64,000 nt of DNA from Pseudoflavonifractor sp. Marseille-P3106 (GTDB lineage: Bacteria; Bacillota; Clostridia; Oscillospirales; Oscillospiraceae): positions 62,001 through 126,000 of the forward strand of contig LT827122.1 in assembly GCA_900169975.1 (NCBI GenBank), written 5' to 3'. Position 1 is the first letter of the stretch, and each line of letters opens with the position of its first letter. The notes beneath the pieces were generated by a model, which saw only the letters and a program-made list of their open reading frames with translations, did no database searches and had not been told where the DNA came from. Positions 43,598 to 53,044 of the stretch are shown one piece after another. The translations under genes were made by a program, and so were the position numbers.

Positions 43598-44662
43598 ATG
43601 GAGACACTGGAACAGGCGGCGGACCGGATCGCCGGGAAAGCGGCCGGGCCGGACACCCCGGGCTTTGCCCTCCTGCTGGCCAAGGACGGCGAGGTGCTTC
43701 TCCGCAAGGGCTACGGCATGGCCGACCTGGAACGGGGAAGGCCCGTCACACCTGAGGACAATTTCGTCATCGCCTCCAACACCAAGCAGTTCACCTGCAT
43801 GGCTGTCCTCATGCTCCGGGACCGGGGCCTGCTGGATCTGGATGAGCCCATCGAGCGTTTTTTCCCGGATTTCCCCGACTACCGGAAAGCCGTCACCGTG
43901 CGGATGCTCATGGCCCACACCTCTGGCATCCGGGAATACTTTGAGGAGGGCTTCCGGGAGAATGAGGAGGCCCTCCGCACCGCCGACACCGCCAGGCTTC
44001 TGGAGATCGCCCGGGGCTTCGGCCCCCAGCTGGACTTTGAGCCGGACACCCGCTGGTCCTACTGCAACACCGCCTATGTGATGCTGGGGGATATCGTCCG
44101 CCAGCTCTCCGGGCTTCCCTTCGGTCAGTTCCTGGAGCGCGAGATCTTCGCCCCTCTGGGGATGACCCGCACCGTGGCCCCGGACTACATGGATCAGACC
44201 GACCCCCGGCAGGCTACGGGCTATGTGGAACCCAACGACCGGCCCGGCGTCTATGTGCCCCAGCCCTATGACATGCTGCTGGTGGGCTACGCCGACGGAA
44301 ACATCTCCTCCAATGTGGACGATCTCCTCAAATGGCATCACTACCTCTATGAGAGCAGCAGCGAGGCGCTGGTGAAGCGCTCTACGGTGGAAGAGCTGTT
44401 CGTCTCCCACGTACTGAAGGACGGAACGCCCACCCACTACGGCATGGGCCTGTTCCTGGGTGACATCGAGGGCAAGTCCAAGCACTACTCCGGCCACGAA
44501 GAGATCTGGCACACCGGCGGCACCATGGGCTTTATCTCCCGGGTGTCCCGCTTCCCCCGGGACGGCGTCACCGCAGCCATGCTCACCAACTGGGAGGGGC
44601 AGGGCCTGGTACGGGACGAGGTCTTTTTCCCCATTCTGGACGAGCTGTTTCAGCGCATTTAA
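43598..44662 (+). CDS. Serine beta-lactamase-like hydrolase
   Basis: 354 residues from ATG 43598. The class C beta-lactamase/D-aminopeptidase fold shows its three active-site motifs: SNTK (Ser60, Lys63), YCN (Tyr155), and HTGG (305-308) in place of KTG. There is no signal peptide, so it works in the cytoplasm and is unlikely to be a resistance enzyme. It starts six bases after the binding-protein gene. With the importer and the D-aminoacylase, a D-aminopeptidase or D-amino-acid amidase role is probable; an esterase cannot be excluded. Confidence 0.88.
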   Translation: METLEQAADRIAGKAAGPDTPGFALLLAKDGEVLLRKGYGMADLERGRPVTPEDNFVIASNTKQFTCMAVLMLRDRGLLDLDEPIERFFPDFPDYRKAVTVRMLMAHTSGIREYFEEGFRENEEALRTADTARLLEIARGFGPQLDFEPDTRWSYCNTAYVMLGDIVRQLSGLPFGQFLEREIFAPLGMTRTVAPDYMDQTDPRQATGYVEPNDRPGVYVPQPYDMLLVGYADGNISSNVDDLLKWHHYLYESSSEALVKRSTVEELFVSHVLKDGTPTHYGMGLFLGDIEGKSKHYSGHEEIWHTGGTMGFISRVSRFPRDGVTAAMLTNWEGQGLVRDEVFFPILDELFQRI

Positions 44663-44707
44663 AGCCCGCTCGAACGGCGGGAATCCCGCGGATTTGGTTC
44701 CTTCCAG

Positions 44708-44745
44708 GGGAGCAGCGGCCAAACACAGAGCCGCTGCTCCCTTTG
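44708..44745 (+). terminator. Hairpin inside the second dpp operon
   Basis: GGGAGCAGCGGC paired with GCCGCTGCTCCC around a ten-base loop, followed only by TTTGGG. A weak terminator or attenuator that would lower expression of the permease genes relative to the binding protein. Confidence 0.6.
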
Positions 44746-44773
44746 GGCTATTTCAAATGAGGAGGAAACCCCT

Positions 44774-45703
44774 TTGAGCGACGTAGTCAAATATATCATC
44801 AAACGATTGCTGACCGGGGTGCTGGTGGTCCTGTGCGTGACCGTCATCATCTTCGGCATCATGCAGGCCATGCCCGGAACCCCCATTGAGCTGATGACCG
44901 ACACCCGGGTCTCCGAGGAAAAGGTCGCCCAGCTGGAGGAGAAGTGGGGGCTGGACAAGCCTCCCGTGGTCCAGTACTTCTACTGGCTGGGAAATATCTG
45001 CAAGGGGGACTTCGGCACCTCCATCACCACCGGACAGGATGTAGCCTATCTCATTGGGCAGCGGCTCCCCTATACCCTGATGCTGACGGGCGCGGCCATT
45101 CTCGTTGAGTATCTGCTGGCCATTCCCCTGGGCCTGGTCGCCGCCGTACGGCGGGACGGGATCCTGGACAAATTCCTCACCATCGTGATGGTGGTGCTCT
45201 GGTCCATGCCCGCCTTCTGGCTGGGCGTACTGTTCATCCGGGAGTTTGCCGTGAACAAGAGCTGGTTCCCCATTTCGGGGTACAGCGGCTTCCGCTCCCT
45301 GGTCCTTCCCGCCCTGACCCTGGCCTTCCCCGCCCTGGCCCAGATCTTCCGCCTGACCCGGAGCGAGGTGCTGGACGTGATGGAGGAAAAGCATGTGGAG
45401 ACCGCCTATGCCAAGGGCATCTCCGACAGGAAGGTGCTGGTGCGCCACGTGCTGCGCAACGCTCTTATCCCCGTGACGGTCACCTTCTTCCTCTCTCTGC
45501 CCTGGCTGATCGGCGGATCAGTGGTAGTGGAGAACGTCTTTGCCTGGCCCGGCATGGGGCAGCTCCTCTGGAAGGGCATCGACAAGCAGGACTTTCCCAT
45601 CGTGCAGGGCATCGTGTTCGTCATTGCGGTGCTCACCGTCATCTGTAATCTTATCGGGGATATCGTGTCCGGTATTCTGGATCCCCGGATCCGTATGGAA
45701 TAA
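44774..45703 (+). CDS. Peptide ABC transporter permease (DppB type)
   Basis: 309 residues beginning at TTG 44774, which has AGGAGG eight bases upstream and no better ATG near. DppB features: VVKYIIKRLLTGVLVV, MPGTPIELMTDTRVSEEKV, GTSITTGQDVAYLIGQRLP, and the EAA loop HVETAYAKGISDRKVLVRHV. Six membrane segments are expected. Partner of the following DppC-type gene. Confidence 0.93.
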   Translation: MSDVVKYIIKRLLTGVLVVLCVTVIIFGIMQAMPGTPIELMTDTRVSEEKVAQLEEKWGLDKPPVVQYFYWLGNICKGDFGTSITTGQDVAYLIGQRLPYTLMLTGAAILVEYLLAIPLGLVAAVRRDGILDKFLTIVMVVLWSMPAFWLGVLFIREFAVNKSWFPISGYSGFRSLVLPALTLAFPALAQIFRLTRSEVLDVMEEKHVETAYAKGISDRKVLVRHVLRNALIPVTVTFFLSLPWLIGGSVVVENVFAWPGMGQLLWKGIDKQDFPIVQGIVFVIAVLTVICNLIGDIVSGILDPRIRME

Positions 45704-45715
45704 GGGGGCGGACGT

Positions 45716-46555
45716 ATGAAATGGAAAAAGAGCAAGCTCCGGCAGGTGGTCAAAAAGCCCCTGTTCTTCATTGGATTTTTCATGATGCTGGTGGTGGTCC
45801 TGGCCGCCGTTTTCGCCCCCCAGCTGGCCCCCCACGGCTTTGCCGATCAGGCCCTCAATATGAAACTGGCGCCCCCCTGCGCGCAGTTCCCTCTGGGCAC
45901 CGACCGCTACGGCCGCTGCATCCTCAGCCGGATCCTTTTCGGCAGCCGCATCGCCCTGAAGGTGGGGCTGGTGGCGGTGGTCATCGAGACGGTGATCGGC
46001 GTGACCCTGGGCATTCTGGCGGGCTACTACGGGAAAAAGACCGACCGGGTCATCATGTTCGTCACCGACATGATCTGGTCCATTCCTCCCATCATCCTGG
46101 CCATGGCCATCGTGCTGCTGCTGGGTCCCAGCGCAGAGAACGTGGCGATCTCGGTGGCGCTGGTGACCTGGGCACAGTTTACCAAAATCGTCCGGGCCAA
46201 GGTCCAGTCCATCAAATCCCTGTCCTACATCGAGGCTGCCAAGGTCTACGGCGAGAGCGATCTGCAGATCATCCTGCGCTACATTCTCCCCAACCTGACC
46301 TCCACCATCGTGATCCTGGCCTCCCTGGCGCTGCCCTCGGCCATCCTGTCCACCACCTCCATGGGTTTCCTGGGGCTGGGGGCACAGGAGCCGCTGCCCG
46401 ACTGGGGCATGATTTTGTCCAACGGCATTCAATTTATCAAAAAGGCCCCCTGGGTCACCTTCTGGCCCGGTCTTGCCATTGTGTGGACGGTTTTGGGCTT
46501 TAATCTGGCCGCGGAGGGTCTCAAGGAACTGCTGGACCCGCGGATGAAGGTGTGA
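45716..46555 (+). CDS. Peptide ABC transporter permease (DppC type)
   Basis: 279 residues. The Lys-rich N-terminus is followed by TM1, then FPLGTDRYGRCILSRILFG and the EAA loop SYIEAAKVYGESDLQIILRY, as in DppC/OppC. The protein ends AAEGLKELLDPRMKV, the typical DppC terminus. Twelve bases separate it from DppB and four from the ATPase gene, so the block is one operon. Confidence 0.93.
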   Translation: MKWKKSKLRQVVKKPLFFIGFFMMLVVVLAAVFAPQLAPHGFADQALNMKLAPPCAQFPLGTDRYGRCILSRILFGSRIALKVGLVAVVIETVIGVTLGILAGYYGKKTDRVIMFVTDMIWSIPPIILAMAIVLLLGPSAENVAISVALVTWAQFTKIVRAKVQSIKSLSYIEAAKVYGESDLQIILRYILPNLTSTIVILASLALPSAILSTTSMGFLGLGAQEPLPDWGMILSNGIQFIKKAPWVTFWPGLAIVWTVLGFNLAAEGLKELLDPRMKV

Positions 46556-46559
46556 CGGC

Positions 46560-47531
46560 ATGGAAGAGAAAATTTTAGAGGTAAACGACCTGTCGGTCTC
46601 CTTCTCCGGCGGGGTGCAGGCGGTCTCCGACGTCAGCTTCGACCTGCGCCGGGGCGAGGCCTTCGCCCTGGTGGGGGAATCCGGCTGCGGAAAATCCACC
46701 ACCGCCCGGGCCATTCTGCGGCTCATCCGTTCTCCGGGGCGCATCACCGGCGGACAGGTCCGCTTCGAGGGCCGGGATCTGCTGGAGCTGAGCTCCAAAG
46801 AGATGAGCCAGGTGCGGGGCCGGGAGATCGGCATGATCTTCCAAAATCCCCTGGACTCCCTTAACCCGGTCTACACCATCGGAGGCCAGGTCACCGAGGG
46901 TCTGGTGGTGGATCGGATGGAAAAGCGGGAGGCATGGCGTCTGGCCGCCGACATGTTCCGGGACGTGAAGATCCCCGACGCGGAGAAGCGGATGAAATCC
47001 TATCCCCATGAGATCTCCGGCGGTATGCGGCAGCGGGTGATGATCGGCATGATGCTCTGCCGCCACCCCAAGCTCCTCATCGCCGACGAGCCCACCACCG
47101 CCCTGGACGTGACCATCCAGGCTGGGATCATCGAGCTGATGAACGACCTGCGGCGCAAGTACGACACCGCCGTGCTGATGATCACCCACGACTTCGGCAT
47201 CGTGGCCGACATGGCCGACCGGGTGGGCGTGATGTATGCCGGAAAGCTGGTGGAACTGGGGGATGTGTACACCATCTTCGACCGCCCCCTCCACCCCTAC
47301 ACCCGGATGCTGATGAAGGCCCTGCCCGTTATCACCAAGAAAGAGGGGCGGCTGGCCACTATTCCAGGCACCGTGCCGGATCTCTCCAAGCCGGTGAAGG
47401 GCTGCCGGTTCGCCGACCGCTGTCCCGACGCCTGCGGGATCTGCCGCGGCGCCGCCCCGGCCCTCACGGAGTGCCAGCCGGGACACCTGTGCGCCTGCCA
47501 CAAGGAAAAGGGAGGTGGGGCGCATGTCTGA
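46560..47531 (+). CDS. Peptide ABC transporter ATPase (DppD type)
   Basis: 323 residues. Walker A GESGCGKSTTAR (about 39-50), Q loop MIFQNPLDSLNPVYTIG, signature ISGGMRQRVMIGMML, Walker B LLIADEPTTALD, and switch MITHDFGIVADM are all intact. The C-terminal oligopeptide domain carries the Cys cluster CRFADRCPDACGIC. Its last eight bases overlap the next gene. Confidence 0.94.
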   Translation: MEEKILEVNDLSVSFSGGVQAVSDVSFDLRRGEAFALVGESGCGKSTTARAILRLIRSPGRITGGQVRFEGRDLLELSSKEMSQVRGREIGMIFQNPLDSLNPVYTIGGQVTEGLVVDRMEKREAWRLAADMFRDVKIPDAEKRMKSYPHEISGGMRQRVMIGMMLCRHPKLLIADEPTTALDVTIQAGIIELMNDLRRKYDTAVLMITHDFGIVADMADRVGVMYAGKLVELGDVYTIFDRPLHPYTRMLMKALPVITKKEGRLATIPGTVPDLSKPVKGCRFADRCPDACGICRGAAPALTECQPGHLCACHKEKGGGAHV

Positions 47532-48504
47532 GACGCTGCTGTGCATTGAGCACCTGAAAAAGTATTTCCCCCTGAAAAGCGGGCTGAAAAAGAACGCCGC
47601 CTTCGTCCGGGCCGTGGACGATGTGACGCTGGACATCCACGCCGGAGAGACTCTGGGCCTGGTGGGGGAGTCCGGCTCGGGCAAGACCACCCTGGCCAAG
47701 ATGATCCTGGGGCTGATGGAGCCCACAGAGGGGACCATCACCCTGGACGGGATGGACATCCACGACCGGGGCCGCCGCAAAGAGCTCTCCCACTGCGTGG
47801 GCGCCGTGTTCCAGGACCCGGCCTCCTCCCTCAATCCCCGCGCCACCGTTTACCGCTCTCTGGAGCGGCCTTTGGAACTGAACGGCTGCTCCAAAGGGGA
47901 TGCCCGGGACCTCATCTATGAGACTGCCGAAAAGGTCAACCTGGGCCGGGAGCTGCTGGAGCGCTTCCCCTATGAGCTCTCCGGCGGGCAGCAGCAGCGG
48001 GTGTCCATCGCCCGGGCCATTCTGCTCAAGCCCAAGCTGCTGGTGCTGGACGAGCCCACCTCCGCCCTGGATGTGTCCGTGCAGGCCCAGACCCTCAACG
48101 AGCTGCTGGATCTCCAGCAGAAGTTCGGCCTGACCTATCTATTCATCACACACAACCTGTCGGTGGTGCGGTATATGAGCGACCGCATCTGCGTCATGTA
48201 CGGCGGAAAAGTCATGGAACTGGGCGAGGCGGAGGAGATCTACGGGCATTACCGCCATCCCTACACCCTGAGCCTTCTGTCTTCGGTGCCCCCTCTCCAC
48301 CCCAGCCAGCGGGAGCGGAAAAAGGTCCTGCTCACCGGAGACATGCCCAGCCTCATCGGGGAACTGACCGGCTGCCGGTTTGCCTCCCGCTGTCCCTTCG
48401 CCCAGGAGAGCTGCCGTACCGAGGAGCCCCCGTTCCGGGATCTGGGGGAGGGCCACCGGGTGGCCTGTTCCCTGGCCGAGACCCTGGACTTTCCAAACCG
48501 CTGA
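47524..48504 (+). CDS. Peptide ABC transporter ATPase (DppF type)
   Basis: 326 residues from ATG 47524; GGGAGGTGG sits just ahead inside the preceding gene, so the GTG at 47515 is not needed. Walker A GESGSGKTTLAK, Q loop VFQDPASSLNPRATV, LSGGQQQRVSIARAI, LLVLDEPTSALD and FITHNLSVVRYM (Asn for the common Asp). Unlike the DppF at 19.2 kb it has the usual length and no coiled-coil insertion, which makes it a useful comparison. Confidence 0.94.
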   Translation: MSETLLCIEHLKKYFPLKSGLKKNAAFVRAVDDVTLDIHAGETLGLVGESGSGKTTLAKMILGLMEPTEGTITLDGMDIHDRGRRKELSHCVGAVFQDPASSLNPRATVYRSLERPLELNGCSKGDARDLIYETAEKVNLGRELLERFPYELSGGQQQRVSIARAILLKPKLLVLDEPTSALDVSVQAQTLNELLDLQQKFGLTYLFITHNLSVVRYMSDRICVMYGGKVMELGEAEEIYGHYRHPYTLSLLSSVPPLHPSQRERKKVLLTGDMPSLIGELTGCRFASRCPFAQESCRTEEPPFRDLGEGHRVACSLAETLDFPNR

Positions 48505-48527
48505 GGAGAGAAAGGAAGTCTTGATTC

Positions 48528-49898
48528 ATGTATGATACCCTGATCGTGGACGGGCGCTTCCCCGACTTTGACGCCGGGGCGCTGGTCCCCGCAGAGATCG
48601 CCCTGGAGGGCGGAAAGATCGCCGCTCTTCTTCCGCCGGGGGAACGGCCCCAGGCCCGCCGGGTGGTGGACGCCGCCGGCAAGGTGGTCTCCCCCGGTTT
48701 CATTGACCTGCACATGCACGAGGAGGAATTTGCCGGGGACAGCCGCCGGTACGACATCTCCGAATATATGGCCCTCCAGGGGGTCACCACCTGCGTAGGG
48801 GGCAACTGCGGCCAGCAGAATCACTCCATGGCCCGGTTCAAGGAAATTTTGGCTGCCAACGGCGGCGCTCCGGCCAACTACATCTTGCTGGCCGGCTACA
48901 ATTCCCTCCGGGAGGCTGAGGGACTGGGCTGGTACGACGCCGCCCCCGAGGCCGTCCGGAAGCGCATTCAGAGCCGTCTGGCCGAGGAGCTGGCGGAGGG
49001 GGCCTGGGGCCTCTCCTTCGGTCTGGAGTACGCCCCCGGCATCTCCGAGGAGGAGATGACCCGGGCGGTGGAGGCAGTCCGGAGCTTCGACCCCTTTGTC
49101 TCCATCCACTTCCGGGCCGACTGCGAGGAATGTATGTCCTCTCTGGAGGAGATGGCCCGGCTGTCCCGGCGCACCGGCTGCCGGGTGCAGGTCTCCCACC
49201 TCAGCTCCCTGGCGGGCACCGCCCACAACATGCCTCAGTCCCTGGCGTTCCTGGAACGGGAGATCCGGGAAAACCCCCTGCTGGGCTACGACACCTACCC
49301 CTACGCCGCCTTCTGCACCGGCATCGGCACCGCCGTCTTCGACATGGACTGGCGGGAGAAGTGGGGGGTGGACTACGACATCATCCTGCTCCTTCACCCC
49401 CCCTATGCCGGGCGGCGGTGCACAAAGGAGCTCTATGAGAAGGTCCGCCGGGAGACCCCGGAGGTCAACGTGGTGGCCTTCGCCATGGATGAGGAGAGCA
49501 TCCGCACCGCCATCGCCCACCCCGCGGGGCTTCTGGGCAGCGACGGCAGCATCAGCGGCGGCTGTCTGGGCCATCCCCGGGCTGCGGGGACCTTCCCCAG
49601 GATCCTGGGCAAGTATGTCCGGGAGGAGAAGGCCCTCACGCTGATGGAGGCCCTGGACAAAATGACCCGCCGGGCGGCCCGCCGTCTGGGCCTGTCCGGA
49701 AAGGGGCAGGTTGCTCCGGGCATGGACGCCGACCTGGTCATTTTTGACCCGGACACCATCGCCGACGGAGCAGAATTTACCGACATCACGCTCCCCAACC
49801 GGGGGATCGACCTGGTGCTGGTCTCAGGGGCTCCCACCGTGGAAAACGGTGTGCTCACCGGGGCGCTGCCCGGCCGCTTCCTGTGCCGGACAAACTGA
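48528..49898 (+). CDS. N-acyl-D-amino-acid deacylase (D-aminoacylase)
   Basis: 456 residues of the amidohydrolase superfamily. Metal-binding DLHMHEEEF follows the SPGFI strand; later blocks FGLEYAPGISEEEMTRAV, SIHFRADCEE, CRVQVSHLSSLAGTA and the C-terminal RLGLSGKGQVAPGMDADLVI are typical of D-aminoacylases. These release a free D-amino acid from N-acyl-D-amino acids. Compared with some relatives the first metal motif reads HMHEEEF instead of HTHDD. Position between a peptide importer and a racemase supports a D-amino-acid route: import, deacylation, racemisation. Confidence 0.9.
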   Translation: MYDTLIVDGRFPDFDAGALVPAEIALEGGKIAALLPPGERPQARRVVDAAGKVVSPGFIDLHMHEEEFAGDSRRYDISEYMALQGVTTCVGGNCGQQNHSMARFKEILAANGGAPANYILLAGYNSLREAEGLGWYDAAPEAVRKRIQSRLAEELAEGAWGLSFGLEYAPGISEEEMTRAVEAVRSFDPFVSIHFRADCEECMSSLEEMARLSRRTGCRVQVSHLSSLAGTAHNMPQSLAFLEREIRENPLLGYDTYPYAAFCTGIGTAVFDMDWREKWGVDYDIILLLHPPYAGRRCTKELYEKVRRETPEVNVVAFAMDEESIRTAIAHPAGLLGSDGSISGGCLGHPRAAGTFPRILGKYVREEKALTLMEALDKMTRRAARRLGLSGKGQVAPGMDADLVIFDPDTIADGAEFTDITLPNRGIDLVLVSGAPTVENGVLTGALPGRFLCRTN

Positions 49899-49935
49899 AA
49901 ATCTTGCCGCTTTCAAGAGGCAGAGGAGGATTTTT

Positions 49936-51051
49936 ATGGAGTACAAGCGTTATCCCAGACTGCGCTGCGACCTGTCCCGGCTCCGCCGGAACGTGGAGAG
50001 CGTGACCCGGCGCTGTCACGCCGCCGGAATTCGGGTGGCGGGGGTCGTCAAGGGAGCCAACGGCCTTCTGCCCATCACCGAGCAGTATGCCTTGGGGGGC
50101 TGCGATCAGATCGCCTCCTCCCGGCTGGATCAGCTGGAGCGGGCGGCGGGTCTGGGCCTGCCCACCATGCTCATTCGGGTGCCCATGCGCTGCGAGCTGG
50201 AGGATGTGGCCCGGGTGTGCGACTACTCCCTGGAGAGCGACGCCGATACCCTCACGGAGCTCAATGCCCTCTGCGCCCGCCGGAACAGGCGGCACAAGGT
50301 GGTGCTCATGGCCGACCTGGGCGACCTGCGGGAGGGCTGGTGGGACAAGGACGAGCTGACGGTTCAGGCCCTCCGGGTGGAGCGGGAGCTGAGCCATCTG
50401 GATCTGGCGGGGATCGGCACAAATCTGGGCTGCTACGGTGCCATCGTGCCCACCGTGGAAAAAATGGAGGAGCTGGCCGCCCTGGCGGCGCGGATCGAGG
50501 CGGCCATCGGCCGGAAGCTGGAGATCGTCTCGGGAGGGGCCACCACCTCTTTCCGCCTGGTCCATCAGGGAACGATGCCCGCCGGAATCAACCACCTGCG
50601 GATCGGGGAGGCCATTTTGGTCAACTACGACCTGCCCCATGAGTGGGGGATCTCCGATCTGGATGACCTCTCCTCTCAGGTATTTACCCTCCAAGCGCAG
50701 GTTTTGGAGTGCCGGAGAAAACCGAGCTATCCGGAGGGGGAAATTTTCATCGACGCCTTTGGCCGCCGGCAGGAGTACCCCAGCCGGGGCATGCGCCGCC
50801 GGGCGCTGATCGGCGTGGGCAAGCTGGATCTGGGCAGCGCCATGCGTCTGATCCCGCGGGATGTGGGAATTGAAATTCTGGGCGGCTCCAGCGACCACAC
50901 CATCCTGGATGTGGAGGACTGCCCCCGGCCCCTGAAAGCGGGAGACATTTTGGAGTTTGATCTGGACTACACGGCAGTGCTCTTTCTCACCGCCGGATCC
51001 TATGTGGCGCTGGACTTCCTTCCGGTCGAAGAATCCGCCGCTCTGTGCTGA
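49936..51051 (+). CDS. Alanine/ornithine racemase-like PLP enzyme
   Basis: 371 residues from ATG 49936, with GAGGAGG upstream. The fold-type III N-terminal barrel has the PLP lysine in AGVVKGANG (Lys39), ADLGDLREGWW, and EIVSGGATTSFRLV, where the phosphate loop lies. The overall pattern is that of the Orr/YhfX subgroup of alanine racemase-like proteins, some of which racemise ornithine. It would turn the D-amino acid released by its neighbours into the L-form. The exact amino acid is not known. A terminator follows. Confidence 0.87.
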   Translation: MEYKRYPRLRCDLSRLRRNVESVTRRCHAAGIRVAGVVKGANGLLPITEQYALGGCDQIASSRLDQLERAAGLGLPTMLIRVPMRCELEDVARVCDYSLESDADTLTELNALCARRNRRHKVVLMADLGDLREGWWDKDELTVQALRVERELSHLDLAGIGTNLGCYGAIVPTVEKMEELAALAARIEAAIGRKLEIVSGGATTSFRLVHQGTMPAGINHLRIGEAILVNYDLPHEWGISDLDDLSSQVFTLQAQVLECRRKPSYPEGEIFIDAFGRRQEYPSRGMRRRALIGVGKLDLGSAMRLIPRDVGIEILGGSSDHTILDVEDCPRPLKAGDILEFDLDYTAVLFLTAGSYVALDFLPVEESAALC

Positions 51052-51080
51052 GGGGGCGGCAAACCCATTCAATCCGGGCG

Positions 51081-51117
51081 GGCCTGCGGAAGAAATCTCC
51101 GCAGGCCTGTTTTTTTA
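51081..51117 (+). terminator. Terminator of the D-amino-acid operon
   Basis: GGCCTGCGGA / TCCGCAGGCC with a seven-base loop, followed by TGTTTTTTTAATT. Clear intrinsic terminator. Confidence 0.9.
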
Positions 51118-51198
51118 ATTGAAGTGTTGTAAAAACAACATCTTTTCATCGGGAGATCGTGTATCATGAAGACAAACAAACAACAGGAGGAAGCTGCT

Positions 51199-51891
51199 AT
51201 GGTACGGAAGATCATCCACATTGATGAGGAAGCCTGCAACGGCTGCGGCATCTGCGCCGCCGCCTGCCACGAGGGGGCCATCGGCATGGTGGACGGAAAG
51301 GCAAAGCTGCTGCGGGAGGACTATTGCGACGGCCTGGGGGACTGCCTGCCCGCCTGCCCCACCGGGGCCATCACCTTTGAAGAGCGGGAGGCACCGGCTT
51401 ATGACGCAGCCGCCGTGGCCCGGAGTAAGGCCGCCCAGGCCGCGCCCCTGCCCTGCGGCTGTCCGGGGAGCCAGTCCCGGGCACTGCGTCGGGAGCACAC
51501 CGATACGCCGGAGGTCCCTGTATCTGTGGACTCCCAGCTCAGCCAGTGGCCGGTGCAGATCAAGCTGGCCCCGGTGAACGCCCCCTACTTTGACGGGGCC
51601 CACCTTCTGGTGGCCGCCGACTGCACGGCATACGCCTACGGAAATTTCCACCGGGACTTTATCCGGGGGAAGATCACTCTGATCGGCTGCCCCAAGCTGG
51701 ACGAGGGGGACTACACGGAAAAGCTCACCGAGATCCTGGTCCGGAACGACATCAAGGCCCTCACTGTGGTGCGCATGGAGGTGCCCTGCTGCGGCGGTAT
51801 CGAGCGCGCAGCGGTGACTGCTCTGAAAAACAGCGGGAAGTTCATCCCCTGGCAGGTGGTGACTCTTTCCACCGACGGGCGGATTCTGTAA
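51199..51891 (+). CDS. 4Fe-4S ferredoxin-domain protein
   Basis: 230 residues from ATG 51199 behind AGGAGG; the ATG at 51166 has no ribosome site. Two iron-sulfur motifs open the protein: CNGCGICAAACHEGAI and a second set in CDGLGDCLPACPTGAI. The region to ~110 is a linker with an extra CGCPGSQS. The C-terminal part (VKLAPVNAPYF-like IKLAPVNAPYFDGAHLLVAA, then MEVPCCGGIERA) is conserved in a common clostridial ferredoxin family whose partner enzyme is unknown. It stands alone as a transcription unit. Confidence 0.88.
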   Translation: MVRKIIHIDEEACNGCGICAAACHEGAIGMVDGKAKLLREDYCDGLGDCLPACPTGAITFEEREAPAYDAAAVARSKAAQAAPLPCGCPGSQSRALRREHTDTPEVPVSVDSQLSQWPVQIKLAPVNAPYFDGAHLLVAADCTAYAYGNFHRDFIRGKITLIGCPKLDEGDYTEKLTEILVRNDIKALTVVRMEVPCCGGIERAAVTALKNSGKFIPWQVVTLSTDGRIL

Positions 51892-51924
51892 CCAAATCCC
51901 TATCGCATTCCGGCAGACACTGTG

Positions 51925-51964
51925 ATATAATAAGAAACTGCAAAGCGGTTCCTTATTATATTTT
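51925..51964 (+). terminator. Hairpin after the ferredoxin gene
   Basis: ATATAATAAGAAACTGC pairs with GCGGTTCCTTATTATAT (two mismatches) around loop AAA, followed by TTT. Terminator-like; the AT arms also contain TATAAT and could hide a promoter for galE. Confidence 0.6.
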
Positions 51965-52051
51965 CGGCACACTTCGCGTCCCTGCCTGTGCCGGGGTCTG
52001 TGAAGGATGCCGGAAACCCGTCCATACATTCAAAAACAAGGAGGGTGCGCC

Positions 52052-53038
52052 ATGAAAACCATTCTGGTAGCCGGCGGCGCCGGCTACATCGGCAGCCATA
52101 TGGTGGCGCTGCTGGTGGAAAAGGGCTATGACGTCGTGGTGGTGGACAATCTGTGCACCGGACATTGGCAGGCGGTCAGGGGAGCGAAGCTCCGGGTGGG
52201 CGATGTACGGGACGCGGCCTTCCTCGACCGGGTATTTACCGACGATCCCATTGACGGCGTTATCAACTTCGCCGCCTATTCCCTGGTGGGGGAGAGCGTC
52301 ACAGATCCGTTGAAATATTACGGAAACAACTTGGCGGGAGCCCAGTCCATGCTCACCGCCATGAAGAACCACAAGGTGAACAAGATCGTCTTTTCCTCCA
52401 CCGCCGCCACCTACGGTGAGCCGGAGAAGCAGCCCATCGAGGAGACCGACCGCACCGACCCCACCAACCCCTACGGCGCCAGCAAACTGGCCATCGAAGG
52501 GATGCTCAAGTGGTGCGACCGGGCCTACGGCATCCGCTATGCCGCCCTGCGCTACTTCAACGCCGCCGGGTCCAACACGGCTGTGGGCATCGGAGAGGAT
52601 CACTCGCCGGAGACCCACCTCATCCCCCTGGTCCTCAAAACCGCCCTGGGTCAGCAGGCGCACATCGGCATCTTCGGGGACGACTACCCCACCGCCGACG
52701 GCACCTGCATCCGGGACTATATCCACGTCCGGGATCTGGCCGAGGCCCACCTGCTGGCGCTGGAATATCTGGATCGGGGCGGAGAGAGCGGGCCCTTCAA
52801 CCTGGGCAGCGGCGACGGCTTCTCTGTGAAGGAGATCATCGACACCGCCCGGAAGGTCACCGGGAAACCGATCCCCGCCAAAGTGGAACCGCGCCGGGCA
52901 GGCGACCCGTCGATCCTCATCGCCTCTAACCAGAAGGCCCGCCAGGTGCTGGGCTGGGTCCCCCATCGGGGACTGGAGGAGATCATCTCCGACGCCTGGA
53001 CTTGGCACCAGAGCCACCCCCAAGGCTACGGGAAGTAA
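52052..53038 (+). CDS. galE: UDP-glucose 4-epimerase
   Basis: 328 residues from ATG 52052 behind AAGGAGGG; the longer upstream frame has no such site. Rossmann motif GGAGYIGSH near the start, Ser in FSSTAATYG, and the catalytic YGASK (Tyr141, Lys145) are all present, as are ALRYFNAAGS and RDYIHVRDLAEAH. It interconverts UDP-glucose and UDP-galactose, closing the Leloir pathway begun by galK-galT-galM at 8.5-12.4 kb, though it is 40 kb away. It may also serve wall polysaccharide synthesis. Confidence 0.95.
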   Translation: MKTILVAGGAGYIGSHMVALLVEKGYDVVVVDNLCTGHWQAVRGAKLRVGDVRDAAFLDRVFTDDPIDGVINFAAYSLVGESVTDPLKYYGNNLAGAQSMLTAMKNHKVNKIVFSSTAATYGEPEKQPIEETDRTDPTNPYGASKLAIEGMLKWCDRAYGIRYAALRYFNAAGSNTAVGIGEDHSPETHLIPLVLKTALGQQAHIGIFGDDYPTADGTCIRDYIHVRDLAEAHLLALEYLDRGGESGPFNLGSGDGFSVKEIIDTARKVTGKPIPAKVEPRRAGDPSILIASNQKARQVLGWVPHRGLEEIISDAWTWHQSHPQGYGK

Positions 53039-53044
53039 AATATT

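Noticed and set aside
43598-44662. Beta-lactam resistance gene
   Set aside because: No signal peptide, HTGG instead of KTG, and its place in a peptide-use operon argue for a D-peptidase or esterase.
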